A model generated the notes under the pieces. The model was given only the letters and a program-made list of their open reading frames with translations, was not told the DNA's origin and searched no databases. DNA of 64,000 bases, taken from positions 33,445,943 to 33,509,942 of the forward strand of contig OZ035962.1 of the NCBI GenBank assembly GCA_964034945.1, written 5' to 3'. Below are positions 11,606 through 24,400 of this stretch, piece by piece. The position numbers and the translations under genes are program-made. The DNA comes from Chrysopilus asiliformis. Its lineage: Eukaryota > Arthropoda > Insecta > Diptera > Rhagionidae. Each line of letters starts with the position of its first letter. The first letter of the stretch is position 1.

Positions 11606-13734
11606 CAGTTATATCCAAGGGCCACATTAAGTTTCCTACACCAAACTGCCGCATTACAAAACAAATATTAACACGTTCGTGGCATTTGCTTTTTCAACTT
11701 TTTTTACATTTGGACATCGTGTACCACGGGTGATACACTAGCGATTTGTTTTCTGGCTGTTGTGCGCCATCGGTGGTACACGGTGCGTGTTTTTATATTA
11801 CTTCCACAAAAAAACCATTAGTTAACTCAGTCGTTGCCGTCACTGTGGTCGCCTGTCCACAATCTCTTTGGATTTTATAGATACTTATCTAGAATTGCTA
11901 AGAAGAACTAGTACAGTCTATACTCTATATGATATATCATATATGTGTATATTAGATTTGGTATACCGTTTGTAACGCATCGAACCAACCGTCAGACACA
12001 AAAATGAACTACACCAGGGTGTTAGGAATGACAAAAGATATTGATTTCCGTATGTCCGTCCGTCTGTCTGTCTGTCCGTCTGTTTATCTGTTCGTGAACC
12101 CCACAACTTTTGAAAGGATTGAGCTAGAGACTTGAAATTTTGTATAATTACGTTTCTCGTAAATGGCTAAGCTAAGTTCTGGAATGGGCCAAAGTGGACC
12201 AGTCCTTCCCCCCTCCCACATGCAAAATAAACAGTTTGTGCAATTTTCTCGAAAACGGTGAGAATAAATTATGAAGGTTAAATGTGCTTAGAATAGGATT
12301 TTGTATAACGGTTCCATTCCTTTCCCCCTATCCTATACAAATAGATTTTTTAAATGAACATTTTGTCTATCATTTGAGGATTGGCCTCTGGCAATTATGG
12401 CTTGACTTATGTTTAAGATACGACTTTAACCGCTTCAAGGTGGAAAACGATCGTCCAGCAAACGATGTTGACACGGGGAGCGTAGCCAAAATTTTAAATA
12501 CCTGATGTACTCACGGAAAAAATCCCCCCTTCCGACCTTTTTATATGCGACCCTGATTTTAGGTATACGAGGATGATTTTTATGAGGTTATGTTTGCTAT
12601 CTCTTCCGTTCTATACGTTTTGTTACATTTTTAGTTGTTCAAATATGCTACACCAAGCCTATATAATGACATCAATTATCTAATAAATTCGTGGAACACT
12701 ATTTTCTAATTTATTAACGACTATGATGAATACAGCCATTTTGTCTTTATAGCACAGATAAAATGACATTCCTGACCGTTATTTGCGATTAATAGACAGA
12801 CTGTCCAATTGGCTCTACGATGCCTCAAAGTGAACACTAAACGTAAAGTTATTTTATACTTTGTCATTAAGATATTGATTTAATCTATTATTTGATTGGA
12901 TAATTGTATACTAGAACAAAACACCCATTAATTTGTGGTAAAAATAGAATTACATATTTATAGTTTTTTGTAGAATAATGGATATAATTTTTGCTCAGTG
13001 AATTATAATTCATCAGCATTATAATAGAGTCATTGCAATAACTATTAGTATTTATTTGACTAGGATCAGGAAATTAATTTAAAGTCGACTCATCATCAAC
13101 ATACTCCATCTGTAATGGCAGTAGTAAAGTATCATAGGTTAAGTAAATTAGGTTTATAAGCTAAATAAATTGGGTTCACCATATTTTGTAATCAATCATT
13201 AAAACCGCAATGCGCTCTATTCAGTGAGTTTTTTATGCAAATCAAGCGAGATACACAAGCTTATTAAATTTCATTACAATGTTAATGTGGTATTTATTGA
13301 AAGCATGACGAGAAATAAGTAAATTTGCAATAGTTTTTCAAAAATAGAAAAAATATTCCAATATGACCAAAAAGCCCGAAAATTATCAAATAATATTTAA
13401 TTTAAAAAATCATTGGACCAAAAATATAAAACCGGTGCAGCGAAAAAGCCTATTTGTTTTTGGATTTGTCTGGCAAGGCTGCCCCAATGCACACGATTCT
13501 TTTATTTACTTCAGTAATTATTACGTAATTATTACATCATTTTTTTATTCCAATTTTTCAAAATTTTCAATCCAATTTATTGAAAGCTTTTATTTAGCTT
13601 CCTACCGTATCCATCTGTCCTTCCGTTTGTCTGTCATCTGTCAGGGTCAAATCTTGCAATCTATTTTTGAGCCACTGCCACTCAGACGATTGACTTGAAA
13701 TTTTTCCACCATTTTTGACAATACAATATTTTCA
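11606..13734. other. Gene-free stretch with a diverged repeat copy
   Basis: No gene recognised. About 11930-12415 is an old relative of the GACGGACA-containing family (same order of segments: CGTTTGTAACGC, TACACCAG, a CCGTCTGTCTGTC tract, then GAGACTTGAAATTTTG). The rest is unassigned AT-rich sequence. Confidence 0.55.
11930..12415 (-). repeat. Diverged copy of the GACGGACA-containing repeat family
   Basis: Reads in the same orientation as the copies at 22179 and 50960, with the matching landmarks ACACCAG, CCGTCCGTCTGTCTG and GAGCTAGAGACTTGAAATTT, but many substitutions and a different tail (GGCAATTATGG). Confidence 0.7.
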
Positions 13735-13990
13735 CTACTTCGTCCTTGTAAGGATAAGGGAAGGTCCTGTAAAATTTAACGTGATTATGCTTTTTCTAAA
13801 ATTTTCCGGAAAAAAAATCTCATATTGGGATTTTTGGGATCGCTGTATCCGATTCTGATGTTAAGAAGTCTGTAAGGATAACGGAGATCCTGTTGGGATA
13901 AAATGATTATCGTTTTACTGAAATTTTCCGAGCAATATCTCAGCTAGGGGGTTAACATTTCGACGAAACGTTATATTGAAATTTATTTAT
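13735..13990. repeat. GTTATCC-family repeat fragment
   Basis: Contains AAGGATAAGGGAAGGTCCTGTAA, TTTTCCGGAAAAAAAATCTC and GGGATCGCTG in the order seen, in this orientation, also at 23120-23365. Non-coding. Confidence 0.7.
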
Positions 13991-14559
13991 TGGGCACATT
14001 TTGTTGTGACTATTTTTGACGATTTTCGGACTGCATATTGGCTGTTTTGTGGGCTCTTGGGTCTGGCAAAGTTTGTGACATACTAAATTAATACCAAGAT
14101 ATAAAATTGACCATAATCTCCAAGAGCTTAAAGCCCAATTCAGACTACCGATTACTATACGATTGCGATTACGGTTGCGATTATAATTGCGATTACGATT
14201 GCAATTACGATTGAGCTTCCTCGACCAATGAGATGAGAGCTTTCATGACCTTATTATTGAAAGCTTTGAATCATTAGTCGAGAGGCTTCAATCGTTCGTT
14301 ATTGAAGATGAATTTTTGTGAAAAATCCTCATCGATTTGTCTTTGCTCGTGCACCCAATCAGTGAACGTACGGCATATCAAATGGTCAGCAGACTTCAGT
14401 TTTTGGGTCAACTGAATTTTATGAGCCACAATCTTTAACCTTCTTCATATGCCGATTTTTTTACTTTCTTCTACGGAGTATAATAAAGTATTGTATTCAT
14501 GAAAAATTTCGACCTCTTAATTTTGCCTAAAAAACATTTCCCGATCACTCCTGAGTCGA
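13991..14559. other. Unassigned stretch with a GATTGC/GATTAC low-complexity tract
   Basis: About 14149-14212 is a run of imperfect GATTGC/GATTAC hexamers. Nothing else is recognised. Confidence 0.5.
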
Positions 14560-15330
14560 TTGGAGTCATATTAAAAAAATGTCTTTCTGTCTGTCAGTCT
14601 GTGTACAAGATTTCTCAAAAACTAATAGAGCTAGCGCCATGAAATTTTAAAGGCATGTTGGGTCCTGAAATGGGACGATCCTATCAACTTTTGGTGGAAA
14701 TCCGTTAACCGGAAGTATCCAAAATGGCGATTTTTCAAAAATCGCAATTTCGTTTTTTTCGATTTACTCCCAAACTACGCGTTTTTTAGTGGCCTTAAGT
14801 ATGACAAAACTTGGTAAAATAAAATTTTCCACACTTTTGTCTTTAGCTTTAACTCGATATCTCCACCTGTTATCGAGATAAACCGTTATTTCCAAAAAAA
14901 ACAGTTTTTTGCGATTATCTCAAAAACTAACGGGTTTTTGCTGACTGAATGTATGAAGTGAATTAATGAGAATGGCATTCTGCACAATTTTGTCTTTTAC
15001 CGTTATCCGTTATCTTTTACCGTTATTGAGATATTTTCATTAATATGTAAAAAATCATATTTTTGCGAATAATTTGCAAACTAACGGTTTTTCGATAAAT
15101 CAGTTAAAAGAATAATTAAAGATGTCAACATTTTCTACATTTTTGCCATTTACCGTAAATTGATATATTTTACAGTTCTCAAGTTATCTCAAATTTTGTA
15201 CGTTTTTGATATTTTTGGATGAACCAACAATTTATTGGGAGGTTGTATTGGGTTGACAATACGACAGGGCTATAACGTAAATTGCACAGGGTCGTAGATT
15301 TTGCAGAAGAAAGTTTTGTGTTGACCACAA
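14560..15330 (+). repeat. Dispersed repeat R2, forward copy
   Basis: Starts with a TCTGTCTGTCAGTCTGTG tract and contains GGAAATCCGTTAACCGGAAG, AAAATGGCGATTTTT and several TTATCGAGATA-like segments. The inverted counterpart is at 33590-34680, and partial relatives lie at 47900-48230 and 48880-49100. No ORF is shared between copies, so it is non-coding in the present copies. Confidence 0.7.
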
Positions 15331-15829
15331 CTGATTTTTTACTATATATACATAGCACAACAAATGTTAAACTTTGCCCAAAAAAATTAAATCACTCATT
15401 ACTCACCGTCACAGGTTCTAACTCAAAAGCCACTTAACCGATTGTAACCAGATATGAATCGAGGGTGGGTTAAAAATTTGTCCCTAATCGCGTGACTCTA
15501 ACATCGTTTGCAGACGTAAACCAACACTTATCTATTTCAAAGTTATCAATAAATTTTTTTCTAATATTTTGCTTGCATTGGGCACATATTTTAAGACCAA
15601 CTACAAATATAAAAACCTACATATATCTGAAAAGACTCTTGAAAGATTCCCATCTATACCAGATTTTTATTTTCTCCTCTGGTCATAAATATAAAATCCG
15701 GGACATCAATCCTTTCACCTTTAAAAAAAATCAATGTCTAGACAGTGACATACAGCAATAGTGCATACATATACAAGTGTATGATAAATACCAACAAAAA
15801 ACAAGCCTCAACGGAGCAAGAAACAAGAC
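15331..15829. other. Unassigned AT-rich stretch
   Basis: The only open frame (15492-15761, plus) shows no domain or codon character that would support a gene. Confidence 0.45.
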
Positions 15830-16340
15830 CGACGACGATTCTGACGTGCATACTGAAGACATTTTTCTTAAAGTACATCAACAAAATGAGATTTCAAATA
15901 TGTAAGTAAAACAGAAAATTAAACAGCAGAAAACCTGCGATGAAAGAAGAATCTAGACGAAGGAGGTCTTCATCACTATACGCGATATCAGAGAGAAAAT
16001 AGCGCAACGCTTTCCAAAAGGAGGACATTGCTGACGACAAGCAGGCCGACATCCTGGGCTGGACTGGGCGTCGCGATGTTATGGTTAAAATGCATGCTGT
16101 CGGGAAATCCCCGGACTGGGTATGTGTCATGCATCCTTTTTGATAGTTACGGAGAATATCCGGGGAAAATCCAAAAGTCAGATGCAGGGGCTGATACCCA
16201 CGATGTGATCGTATCTACGTTGTCGAGAAATGGATGCCACCCCAAGACGTATGAGTTAAACGAATTTGTTCGTTCGTTGTGATAAAGCAGCATACAATTT
16301 TGCAGCCGCATTTTCCCCATTTCTATCCTGGGCAGGAAAA
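15830..16340 (+). pseudogene. Possible degenerate coding fragment, unidentified
   Basis: This patch is less AT-rich than its surroundings, and adjacent plus-strand frames give a protein-like reading if frame changes are allowed: one frame around 16040-16130 reads DILGWTGRRDVMVKMHAVGK, another around 16140-16280 continues FDSYGEYPGK and ENGCHP-like text. I do not recognise the family. It could be a frameshifted host pseudogene or a transposon relic. Confidence 0.3.
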
Positions 16341-17046
16341 TTTAAAGGCATCTACAGCAATTTCCGACAAATGGACTTTCAAAATATGGAATGACGAAAA
16401 AGTTTGAAATCGTCTTCGGATGGAACAAGTCAAAATGGGTAAAATATGATGTATGCATAAGAAATCAATAATCGGCAAAATGCCAAAATGTTGAGGATTA
16501 TCTTGATTTTTTTTCTCTCGGACATTTTATCTATTTTTTTCTCCATTCCTCCTTGGTTCGTTTTGCCGAAGAACGACACAGTATCCTGTTGGACCAAACA
16601 GGATAGAATTTTTATGCATAGAGCGTATCTTTCCATCCCCGTATGGTAGATTAAGATCCGACTCCATTTTTGGCTGACTTAAATTTATATAATGTTTATG
16701 GATATGGATATATTGACACGATAATATGTTTTATCAAGATAAGTTTTTTTTTACACCCACCAATGTTTCACAAATGGTATATAAGTATGTGTGTTTTTGA
16801 TTAACACAAATAAACAGATCACATTAATGTTGATCTCTCCTCCGTGTATCCGAAAGAGAAGTGTTTCTTGGATTTTTTCTTCCCTTCTGAGCGTAAGGAA
16901 GAAAAAAATGAGAAATTTTCATGACGAGGAATAATTTAAGTTTTTGCTCCACTTCCCTTTCCCGCTATGTTAATTTTAACTTCTTGTGATTTAAGATAAA
17001 TTAGGAAAAACTTGATAAGGTCACCAGTGTATTTTCTTATATGCAA
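16341..17046. other. Unassigned stretch
   Basis: No gene or repeat recognised. An AATAAACAGATCACATTAATG segment near 16808 resembles retroelement ends, but no partner copy is visible. Confidence 0.45.
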
Positions 17047-17615
17047 AACATAACAAAAGCTATAATTGACAATCTGGCAATTATTGAAAACCCGTATGGT
17101 GATATTCGTATCAAAATTCGAACAGTTATACCAAAATTCCACTTTGAAGTCAAACTTTCCAATAAGATTTTTTAAAATTTATTCCAATCGGATTTTGATG
17201 TATGGGAGTTTTATGTAGAATCATATCCTAAATAACTTTTGTTCTTGGACTTTTTTGATAAGATGCACCGTTTTTGAGATATTCACAAAAAACGATTTCG
17301 TTCGTTTGGGGGGTACCCCCCCTAATGGTCCATTTTTGCCCATTAACGAACTTAGCCTCGCATTTTACGAAAAACGGATCTATGCAAACTTTCAAGTCTC
17401 TAGCTCAATCCGTGCGCCCGCAATCCGCGCCACAGACAGACGGACAGACAGACGGACAGACGGACAGACAGACGGACGGACATGCAAAATTCAACTTTTT
17501 TTATCATTCTAAACACACTGGTGTAATTCATTTTTTTGTGCGATGACGGGATCTTGGCGTTACAAACGGTAAGGCAAAGTTAATATACCCTTTGGTTTCA
17601 CAATACGGGTATAAA
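17047..17615 (+). mobile_element. GACGGACA-family element, copy A (full length)
   Basis: One of at least seven copies in this window. It begins with ACATAACAAAAGCTATAATT, carries ACCCGTATGGTGA near the left end and the inverted TCACCATACGGGT-type sequence at the right end (degenerate here), and ends GGGTATAAAA. It also contains GGGGGGTACCCCCC and a (GACGGACA)n/(GACAGACA)n microsatellite. The apparent ORFs reading QTDGQTDG come from the microsatellite and differ between copies. Non-autonomous; class undetermined. Confidence 0.8.
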
Positions 17616-17619
17616 AAGA

Positions 17620-18330
17620 AATATTGAAATACAAAAAAAAAGTTTTTTTTTTTTTAAATTTACTGAAAGGGAAGAAATAATTGTTGGGCGATGATCAGAA
17701 ATGAAAGCGAGATAAAAGCATAAAAAAATAAAATAAATATTTATCTCGGTTTTTTTTTATTATTATTTTTAAATAAAAGCTTCATGAGCTGATTTTTTTT
17801 TATTTTTTTACCCTTTTTAGTTATTTTGTATTTCATTAGTGTAACTAAAAATCCAAAATCTTCGAATATATATCCTTGCCGGACTATTTTACTCCATAAT
17901 CGGATTCAGATGAAATTTTTCCCGGAAAACTTGAAAAAGAATAATCACCGTTTCTTTCCGAGACCTTCCGTTATCCTTAAAGACTTCTTCACGTCAGAGT
18001 TCAGATTGAACTCCCCAAAAATCCCCAGATAAGATTTTTTTCGGAAAATTTGAAAAGGGATAATCATGTTATCCTTACAGGACCTTCCGATATCCTTACA
18101 GACTTCTTAACGCCAGCATCGGATTCAGCTTCCCCAAAAAACCCCCAGACGAGGTTTTTTCCGGAAAATATGAGTAAAAGGATAATCAGTTATCCTTACA
18201 GGACCCTCTGTTCTCATTACAAGCGCGAACTAATCAAAATATTGTATTGTCATCGGAGTTACATATGTATGCAAAAGTTCAAGTCAGCCGGAAGTGGATC
18301 AAAATTAGGTTACAAGATCTGACCCTGAGA
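17620..18330. repeat. GTTATCC-family repeat copy with poly-T/A segment
   Basis: Contains GCGAGATAAAAGCATAAAAA (shared with 23480-23520) and three repeats of TTATCCTTACAGGACC/CCTTCCG..CAGACTTCTT. Non-coding. Confidence 0.7.
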
Positions 18331-18930
18331 GAGAAACAAAAAAAACCACAAACAGACAGACAAGAAAGCAAGCTAAATAAAAGCTTTTAAGAAACACTCA
18401 TTTTTTCCATTTCTATATATCGCCATGTTACAACCATAGTCACAAAACTGCAAAATCTTACTTTGGAGATGAACGAGTTTAAAGATTTTAACATTGCATT
18501 ATTTAAAAGCTGAAAATGAAAAACTGTAATTACAGCAAAACTACCGTATTATAATTCTAATTTGAAAATTTTACTCAAGGAAAATATTGGTTTCCTTCCG
18601 TGCACCACTTCCGTATAATTACTCAAAACGGCGGAAAAGACAATTTCGTGACTATGGTTGTGACATGACGATATGATATATTAAAATCACTCGACGAATC
18701 AAAATTTTAAAGGTCAAAAATTATACCAATGAATACAGGTCGACGAATCCCCAACCCATCTGTAAGTGGTTCTGTATAACAAATTTATAATACCTGATTT
18801 TTAAATGAATAATGTTTTTTTTCCTGAAACACGTTAATTATAATGTAACGACTCTTTGTGATAAAACTAAAGCCTTCACGATTAAACGTTTCTTTCTTTT
18901 GGCCAGAAATGCAAACCAAAAGTTTTGTTA
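18331..18930. other. Unassigned AT-rich stretch
   Basis: No gene or repeat recognised. Confidence 0.45.
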
Positions 18931-19215
18931 GAGTGTGTTTACATTGAGATTCACTTTGAGGCGGCACGTCTTTCGTCATTTTCCTGCCGTGTGCACACGG
19001 TTCGCTTCATCTGGATTCACTAAACCGGTTTCATCAACAAAACTAAAGACACAGGTTTCAACAACCAGACTCAAACCGGTTTGCGACTGAAAATTTTAAG
19101 TGAATCTAAACTTCGTTCGCTCTTTTTAGTTTCCCTCCCCACTGCGTCCCTCACCATCACTTGGCCGGAGCGAATGACGTGCCGCCTCAAAGTGAATCCC
19201 AATGTAAACACACTC
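18931..19215 (-). mobile_element. PIF/Harbinger-like MITE, 285 bp, TTA duplication
   Basis: Inverted ends GAGTGTGTTTACATTG(A/G)GAT extend about 40 bp to GGCGGCACGTC. TTA flanks both sides (18928-18930 and 19216-19218), the 3 bp duplication typical of PIF/Harbinger. A second copy is at 4590-4859. No coding capacity. Confidence 0.85.
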
Positions 19216-19630
19216 TTAGTGTGGTTTGATTTTCGTCCCAAGGTGAATTGGATTTCTGGTTTTTGGTTTTGGTTCCTAAAATTGAAAAATTTGGTTCTGG
19301 TTTTCGTTTCTCAAATGTCAAAAATTTTATTCTGGTTTGGTTTTTTGCTTCCTGTTCAGTAGTTTTTGTGTTTCCTGCTCACATTAATTATATTTCTTAA
19401 TGGTTTTTTGAGTACTAGATTAATGTAAAAAATCCCTAGACTCTAAATCTGGTCGATAACAGAAAATAATAAAAAAAATTTAATCTTAAAACTTCAAATG
19501 TTAACCGAGCCGACAAAAAAAAATCTGGTTTTTTGTTTGTGGCATTTGTTTTAACTGGTTTAATTTTGGTTCGGTTCGACCATATTTTTTTAGAGAATAT
19601 TCGATTTAAAATTTGGTATTCGTTCACTAA
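19216..19630. other. Low-complexity TTTTGGTT-rich stretch
   Basis: Repeated GGTTTTGGTT-type wording dominates about 19225-19360. No gene. Confidence 0.5.
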
Positions 19631-20274
19631 GGCAGATGCCACACTTGTGATGTGGTGAGGTGATTTAGTCACTTCGGAACTCAAAAAAGTCACTTGAAAA
19701 TGATCGAGTGATTATCACATCAACAGTTTATGCCACACCAGCGTTTGACATCACTTAGATAGTTGTCAAAATGGATTTCGACAAAGAGGAAGAACTTTTG
19801 CTCCTTTTATTGTTAAGATCGCGGCAAAAAACCAAAAAGTGGCGTTATTGGGTTCATCCTTTCATAACGGAAAATTTAAAATATAGTGCAGCAATTGCTG
19901 TGAAGGAGTTAGAGCAAGATCCCACTTCGTTGGAGACTTCCCGCCACGCCACCTCTAATTAATCTCGTCTGGAATATTCCTCACATTGTGGATTCCACAA
20001 TAACTCGCATTTTTCCACATTTTCTATGAGTTTTAATATGAATTCAGACATTTTTTTAAATATGACCTTAGTTAATAAATACAATTTATCAAGTGATGCT
20101 TAGAAAAACGTTGCGCAAGTACATCACTCGGTGACAATCAACTGACGCTCACCACATCAACCCGTCACCATCACTTAAATGTAGCACTACACATTGCAAT
20201 ACACGGGCTAGAGATAATCAATTGATCTCGAGATGATCAAATCACTTCATCACATCACAAGTGTGGCATCTGCC
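19631..20274 (+). mobile_element. PIF/Harbinger-like non-autonomous element, 644 bp
   Basis: Inverted ends GGCAGATGCCACACTTGTGA on the left and the complement on the right. Flanks are TAA and TAG, a nearly perfect 3 bp duplication. Inside, a short frame (19771-19962) resembles the start of a Harbinger-type transposase, which supports the classification and implies derivation from an autonomous element by internal deletion. Confidence 0.8.
19771..19962 (+). pseudogene. N-terminal fragment of a PIF/Harbinger-type transposase
   Basis: A 63-residue frame from an ATG. After an acidic/leucine run (residues 3-15) it reads RRQ/KKW-RYWVHPF-ITENL, resembling the conserved N-terminal motif (R-x-W-V-x-P) of Harbinger-type transposases (HARBI1-like). 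The frame then becomes unrelated and stops. The DDE catalytic part is absent, so no activity is expected. Confidence 0.6.
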
Positions 20275-20607
20275 TAGACTTTCAATAGTTCAGTAGTTTT
20301 TGGTTTCAACCAAGGTTTCAAAAGTCCAAAGCTCAGTAGTTTGGTTCAAAAAACCAATTTATAACGCTCATCAGCTTCGCACTAAAGCTGTGTCAAAGTT
20401 TTTCCAAGGAATCCAGACAATCAAAAGCAGGAAAGGGTAAGATTAATTATTTTTTGAATCGGCTATTGCGAAAACCGTATCAAAACCTATTCGCGCGTTC
20501 AGGAGATGGCAGACGAGGAGGTTCACAGAAAAACGATGGGGTTGACTTCAGTGACCAAGAAGACAACTTAGCGTATAGTAGAAATCACAGCAAAATCTAT
20601 GTCAAAA
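20275..20607. other. Unassigned stretch
   Basis: No gene. About 20280-20360 resumes the GGTTT-rich low-complexity sequence interrupted by the preceding element. Confidence 0.45.
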
Positions 20608-20920
20608 ACATAACAAAAGCTATAATTGCCAATCTGGCAATCATTGGAGACCCGTATCTGTGCAAAATTTCAAGTCTCTAGCTCAATCCGTGCGCCCGCA
20701 ATCGGCGCCACAGACGTACAGACGGACGGACAGACAGACGGACGGACAGACGGACGGACAGACAGACGGACGGACGGACGGACGGACATGCTAAATTCAA
20801 CTTTTTTCATCATTCTAAACACACTGGTGTAATTCATTTTTGTGTGTGATGACGGGATCTTGGCGTTACAAACGGTAAAGTAAAGATAATATACCCTTTG
20901 GTTTCACCATACGGGTATAA
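20608..20920 (+). mobile_element. GACGGACA-family element, copy B (internally deleted)
   Basis: Both ends match copy A (ACATAACAAAAGCTATAATT on the left, TTTCACCATACGGGTATAA on the right), but about 240 bp of the left interior is missing. The GACGGACA microsatellite is longer than in copy A. Confidence 0.8.
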
Positions 20921-22178
20921 ATAGTGTGCGTTCATTTTCAACTATCCCCTTCAATGTCCATAAAATAATTACGCGAAAAAGTGCAAAATCGAACAACGTA
21001 TTCAAACTATCTAGGGTTTTTTTTTTTTGATCAACTGACCTCATTTTGACAACGTGTTAACTGCTGTTGGCTTTCTTTGAGATTTTCAAAAATATAGTGT
21101 CAAGAAATTCAAGAACTAAACACGATTACAACCACTTAAGGAAAGATACAAAATTAAGTAGTTTAACGTGCCGGGGCTATAACTATCTCCGGGGCGAGAA
21201 CAAGAACCAGTTTTTTAAGAAACCAAATCTTTTCAAAACCAATATCTTCTTCTTTATACTGCGTATAAGATAGAAAAAAGTTGAAATGCTATAATTCAAG
21301 ATTTGTGAAAGTTTCTCTTTCTACACAGTTTTCCGCCCATCTTTTATTATTCTTTTTTTGTTGTGGGTATTTTTGCGAAAAGGAATTCCGTGAAATTACA
21401 CAAACTCAGAAAATGAGACCTACCATCAGTGACGTATATGTATATAATAGGAAAATCTACCACACACATTGTGACGTTGAAGCCAGCAATAAAATTACTA
21501 ACGAAAATTTTCATTTATCCCAGTCCTATCCCTTCATGTACTTCGCATGCGATGAAACTTTTCGGTAAATAATCAATCAGTGTTCAGGAAAGTTCATATA
21601 AGGATTAGATGTGGGTGAGTTGGGTCATAAATAAGCAGCTAACTGTTGTGGGAAACGGAAAAAAACCCAAAATATACCACAGTACCGGATATTGATGAAC
21701 TATAAAAAAAAATCGGTTTTCCCGAATCCAGAATGTTGCCAGGATTAAAGACATATATTCGTTTTAGTATACAAAACAAGTTTTCAATATAGCAGTTTTT
21801 ATTATGGCCGCGTTCGATAATTGTCCCAATCGAGCAACTAAACTGCCACTTAAGATGGCCGATTTTCTCCAGCTATCTTTTATTTGGTGGTTTATAAGGC
21901 ATTTTAAAATATATCAGACCGAAAATTATGTAACATTAGTAAAAATTCATATAGTCGAGAAATTCATATAATTGATATCAAATTGTGTTTAACAAAAAGT
22001 TTTTAGTGAATTACGTCATAATGCGAGTTGTACAAAATATACCGCGAATACGATTTTATTCAGAAACGCCCAATATTTTTCAAAGACTTGCTGATCCAGT
22101 ACCGTGAAGGAGTGAAATTCCAAGAAAATACAATGATTAGATGTTCAGTAAAGATCACTGAATATATAAAGAATCGTT
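20921..22178. other. Unassigned stretch
   Basis: No gene recognised. The frame at 21281-21568 (plus, 95 codons) ends within unremarkable sequence and shows no domain. Confidence 0.45.
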
Positions 22179-22729
22179 TTTATACCCGTATGGTGAAACC
22201 AAAGGGTATATTAACTTTGCCTTACCGTTTGTAACGCCAAGATCCCGTCATCACACAAAAAAATGAATTACACCAGTGTGTTTAGAATGATGAAAAAAGT
22301 TGAATAGCATGTCCGTCCGTCCGTCTGTCTGTCCGTCTGTGGCGCGGATTGCGGGCGCACAGATTGAGCTAGACTTGAAATTTTGTGCAGATCCGTTTTT
22401 CGTAAAATGCGAGGCTAAGTCCGTTAATGGGCAAAAATGAACCATTAAGCATAAAACCATTAAATGAACCATTACGAACGAAAACGTTTTTCGTGAATAT
22501 CTCGAGAACGGTCCATCTTATCAAAAAAGCGCAAGAACAAAAGATATTTTGGATATGATTGTACATAAAACTCCCATACATCAAAATCCGATTGGGATAA
22601 ATTTTAAAAAATCTTATTGGAAAGTTTGACTTCAAAGTGGAATTTTGGTATAACTGTTCGAATTTTGATACGAATATCACCATACGGGTCTCCCATGATT
22701 GCCAGATTGGCAATTATAGCTTTTGTTAT
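22179..22729 (-). mobile_element. GACGGACA-family element, copy C (reverse)
   Basis: Full-length copy on the minus strand: starts TTTTATACCCGTATGGTGA and ends AATTATAGCTTTTGTTATGT. It has a short microsatellite and has lost the GGGGGGTACCCCCC box. Confidence 0.8.
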
Positions 22730-23119
22730 GTTTTGTTTTTAATTTGAGATCCTCCTGGGGGGTGCACATTGTCACTATTTTTTTTATGCTTTTATTTAGC
22801 TTGCCTTTGTATCTGTTAATGAGCTTAGTAATTCGCTCATATTTGACAGTTTTAGTTAATTGTTAGTTAATACAAAGAGTGCTGATAAATGCTGTTCAAG
22901 AGATTAGAATACGAAGTGCTTTAAATGATTTGGTAATTACAATAATTAGAGTGGTTTCCGAAAAGAAAAAACTGTGATTAAAAATATTGGTAAGTTTGTG
23001 ATTTTACTACAGTGGCGAAAAAGTACGTTCACGATTTGGAGCAAAACTTTAACAAATAATACTATTTTACGACGATAAGAGCTATTTTAATAGCAAATGT
23101 GAATACCCCTAATATTTTC
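22730..23119. other. Unassigned stretch
   Basis: No gene or repeat recognised. Confidence 0.4.
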
Positions 23120-23640
23120 ATTACTTTGTTCTTGTAAGGATAAGGGAAGGTCCTGTAAGAATAACGTCATTATTCTTTCCCGGAAAAAAAAATCTCATCT
23201 GGGGGTTTTTGGGGTCGCTGAGGAAATTTTGAATCACTCCTATGAGAACATAAAGTATCTTTTTGTTGGAATTTTATCCTTTTACGGTAAGAAGTCTGTA
23301 AGGACAACAGAAGATCCTATCCTCTTCTTCATATGTACCGCGAAAATCTAGCCTGGGGGTTTTTGAGGCAGCTCAATCCGATTCAAATACAAAATAACTA
23401 AAAAGGATAAAAAAATAAAATATTTTAAAAACTTTTTTTTTTAAAAATACGAAAAAGGAAAAAATAATTTCTTGGGTGCTGTGTATCAGAAATAAAAGCG
23501 AGATAAAAGCATAAAAAAAAATTTTAAAAAAATATTTATTTCGCTGTTTCACAGCACAGAAGATATTTTTTTTCATTTTAGTATTTTTTTTTTAAATAAG
23601 TCTTTTAAATAAAAGTTTTTTTTAAATTTGATCTTAATTT
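23120..23640. repeat. GTTATCC-family repeat copy
   Basis: Shares AAGGATAAGGGAAGGTCCTGTAA with 13735 and GCGAGATAAAAGCATAAAAA with 17690. Non-coding. Confidence 0.7.
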
Positions 23641-24400
23641 ATTTTGCCCCTTTGGAGACGAAAATTTAATTATTTCAGGGATAGCCAATGAAAAAAAATC
23701 GTAACGTTATACATTTCGTTATGTAACGATATTCAACATATGTTTCGTTACGTTATTTTTTTTTTAACGATAAAAAATTTCATTGGTCACCAGCAATATC
23801 CGCTTAAGTCGATTTAAGTCCATTTTCAATATAAGCTGTATTCGAATTTGTAAAAGGAATATTTTAGCTTCATATAAAAATCGACTTAACCCTTTCGCGA
23901 CTGCTTTCATACCAATAAACCAGACAATGTTTGAAAAATTCTGTTTATGTCTTCTATATGTGTAATGAATTTATAATTTTTTTTAATGAATTGAATTTGT
24001 TTCTTTTCATACCACAAGGGACAAACAGTCAAAATCCCAAGGTCATAGTTTTTTTTTCAATTACAGAGCCTTTCTTAACTACACCTTTAACATAAAACCG
24101 AAAACTAGTTTTCAAATATTAAAATTAAAAAGTCGTCTCGAAAGAGTTAAAAGGTTATTGTTTGTGGCTACAGAAATTTTCACGATTTCACATAAATCTG
24201 TCCATTGGTCAAAAGACCCGTTGCGGTAGTTAGTCCAAGTTATACATATTTCTCGGTAAAAAAATAAACAAGAAAGTAGTAAATATTGAAAAATACATCG
24301 AATATATTTTTCAATACAAGTCGTATATAATAATGTCAATTTAAACAGCTTCCGACAAAAAGTTTAAGGCCCAGTCGTGGTAGGTTTAGTGTTAAATCTA
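23641..24400. other. Unassigned AT-rich stretch
   Basis: A CGTTACGTTATTT-like run near 23700-23765 (imperfect GTAACG repeats). No gene. Confidence 0.4.
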
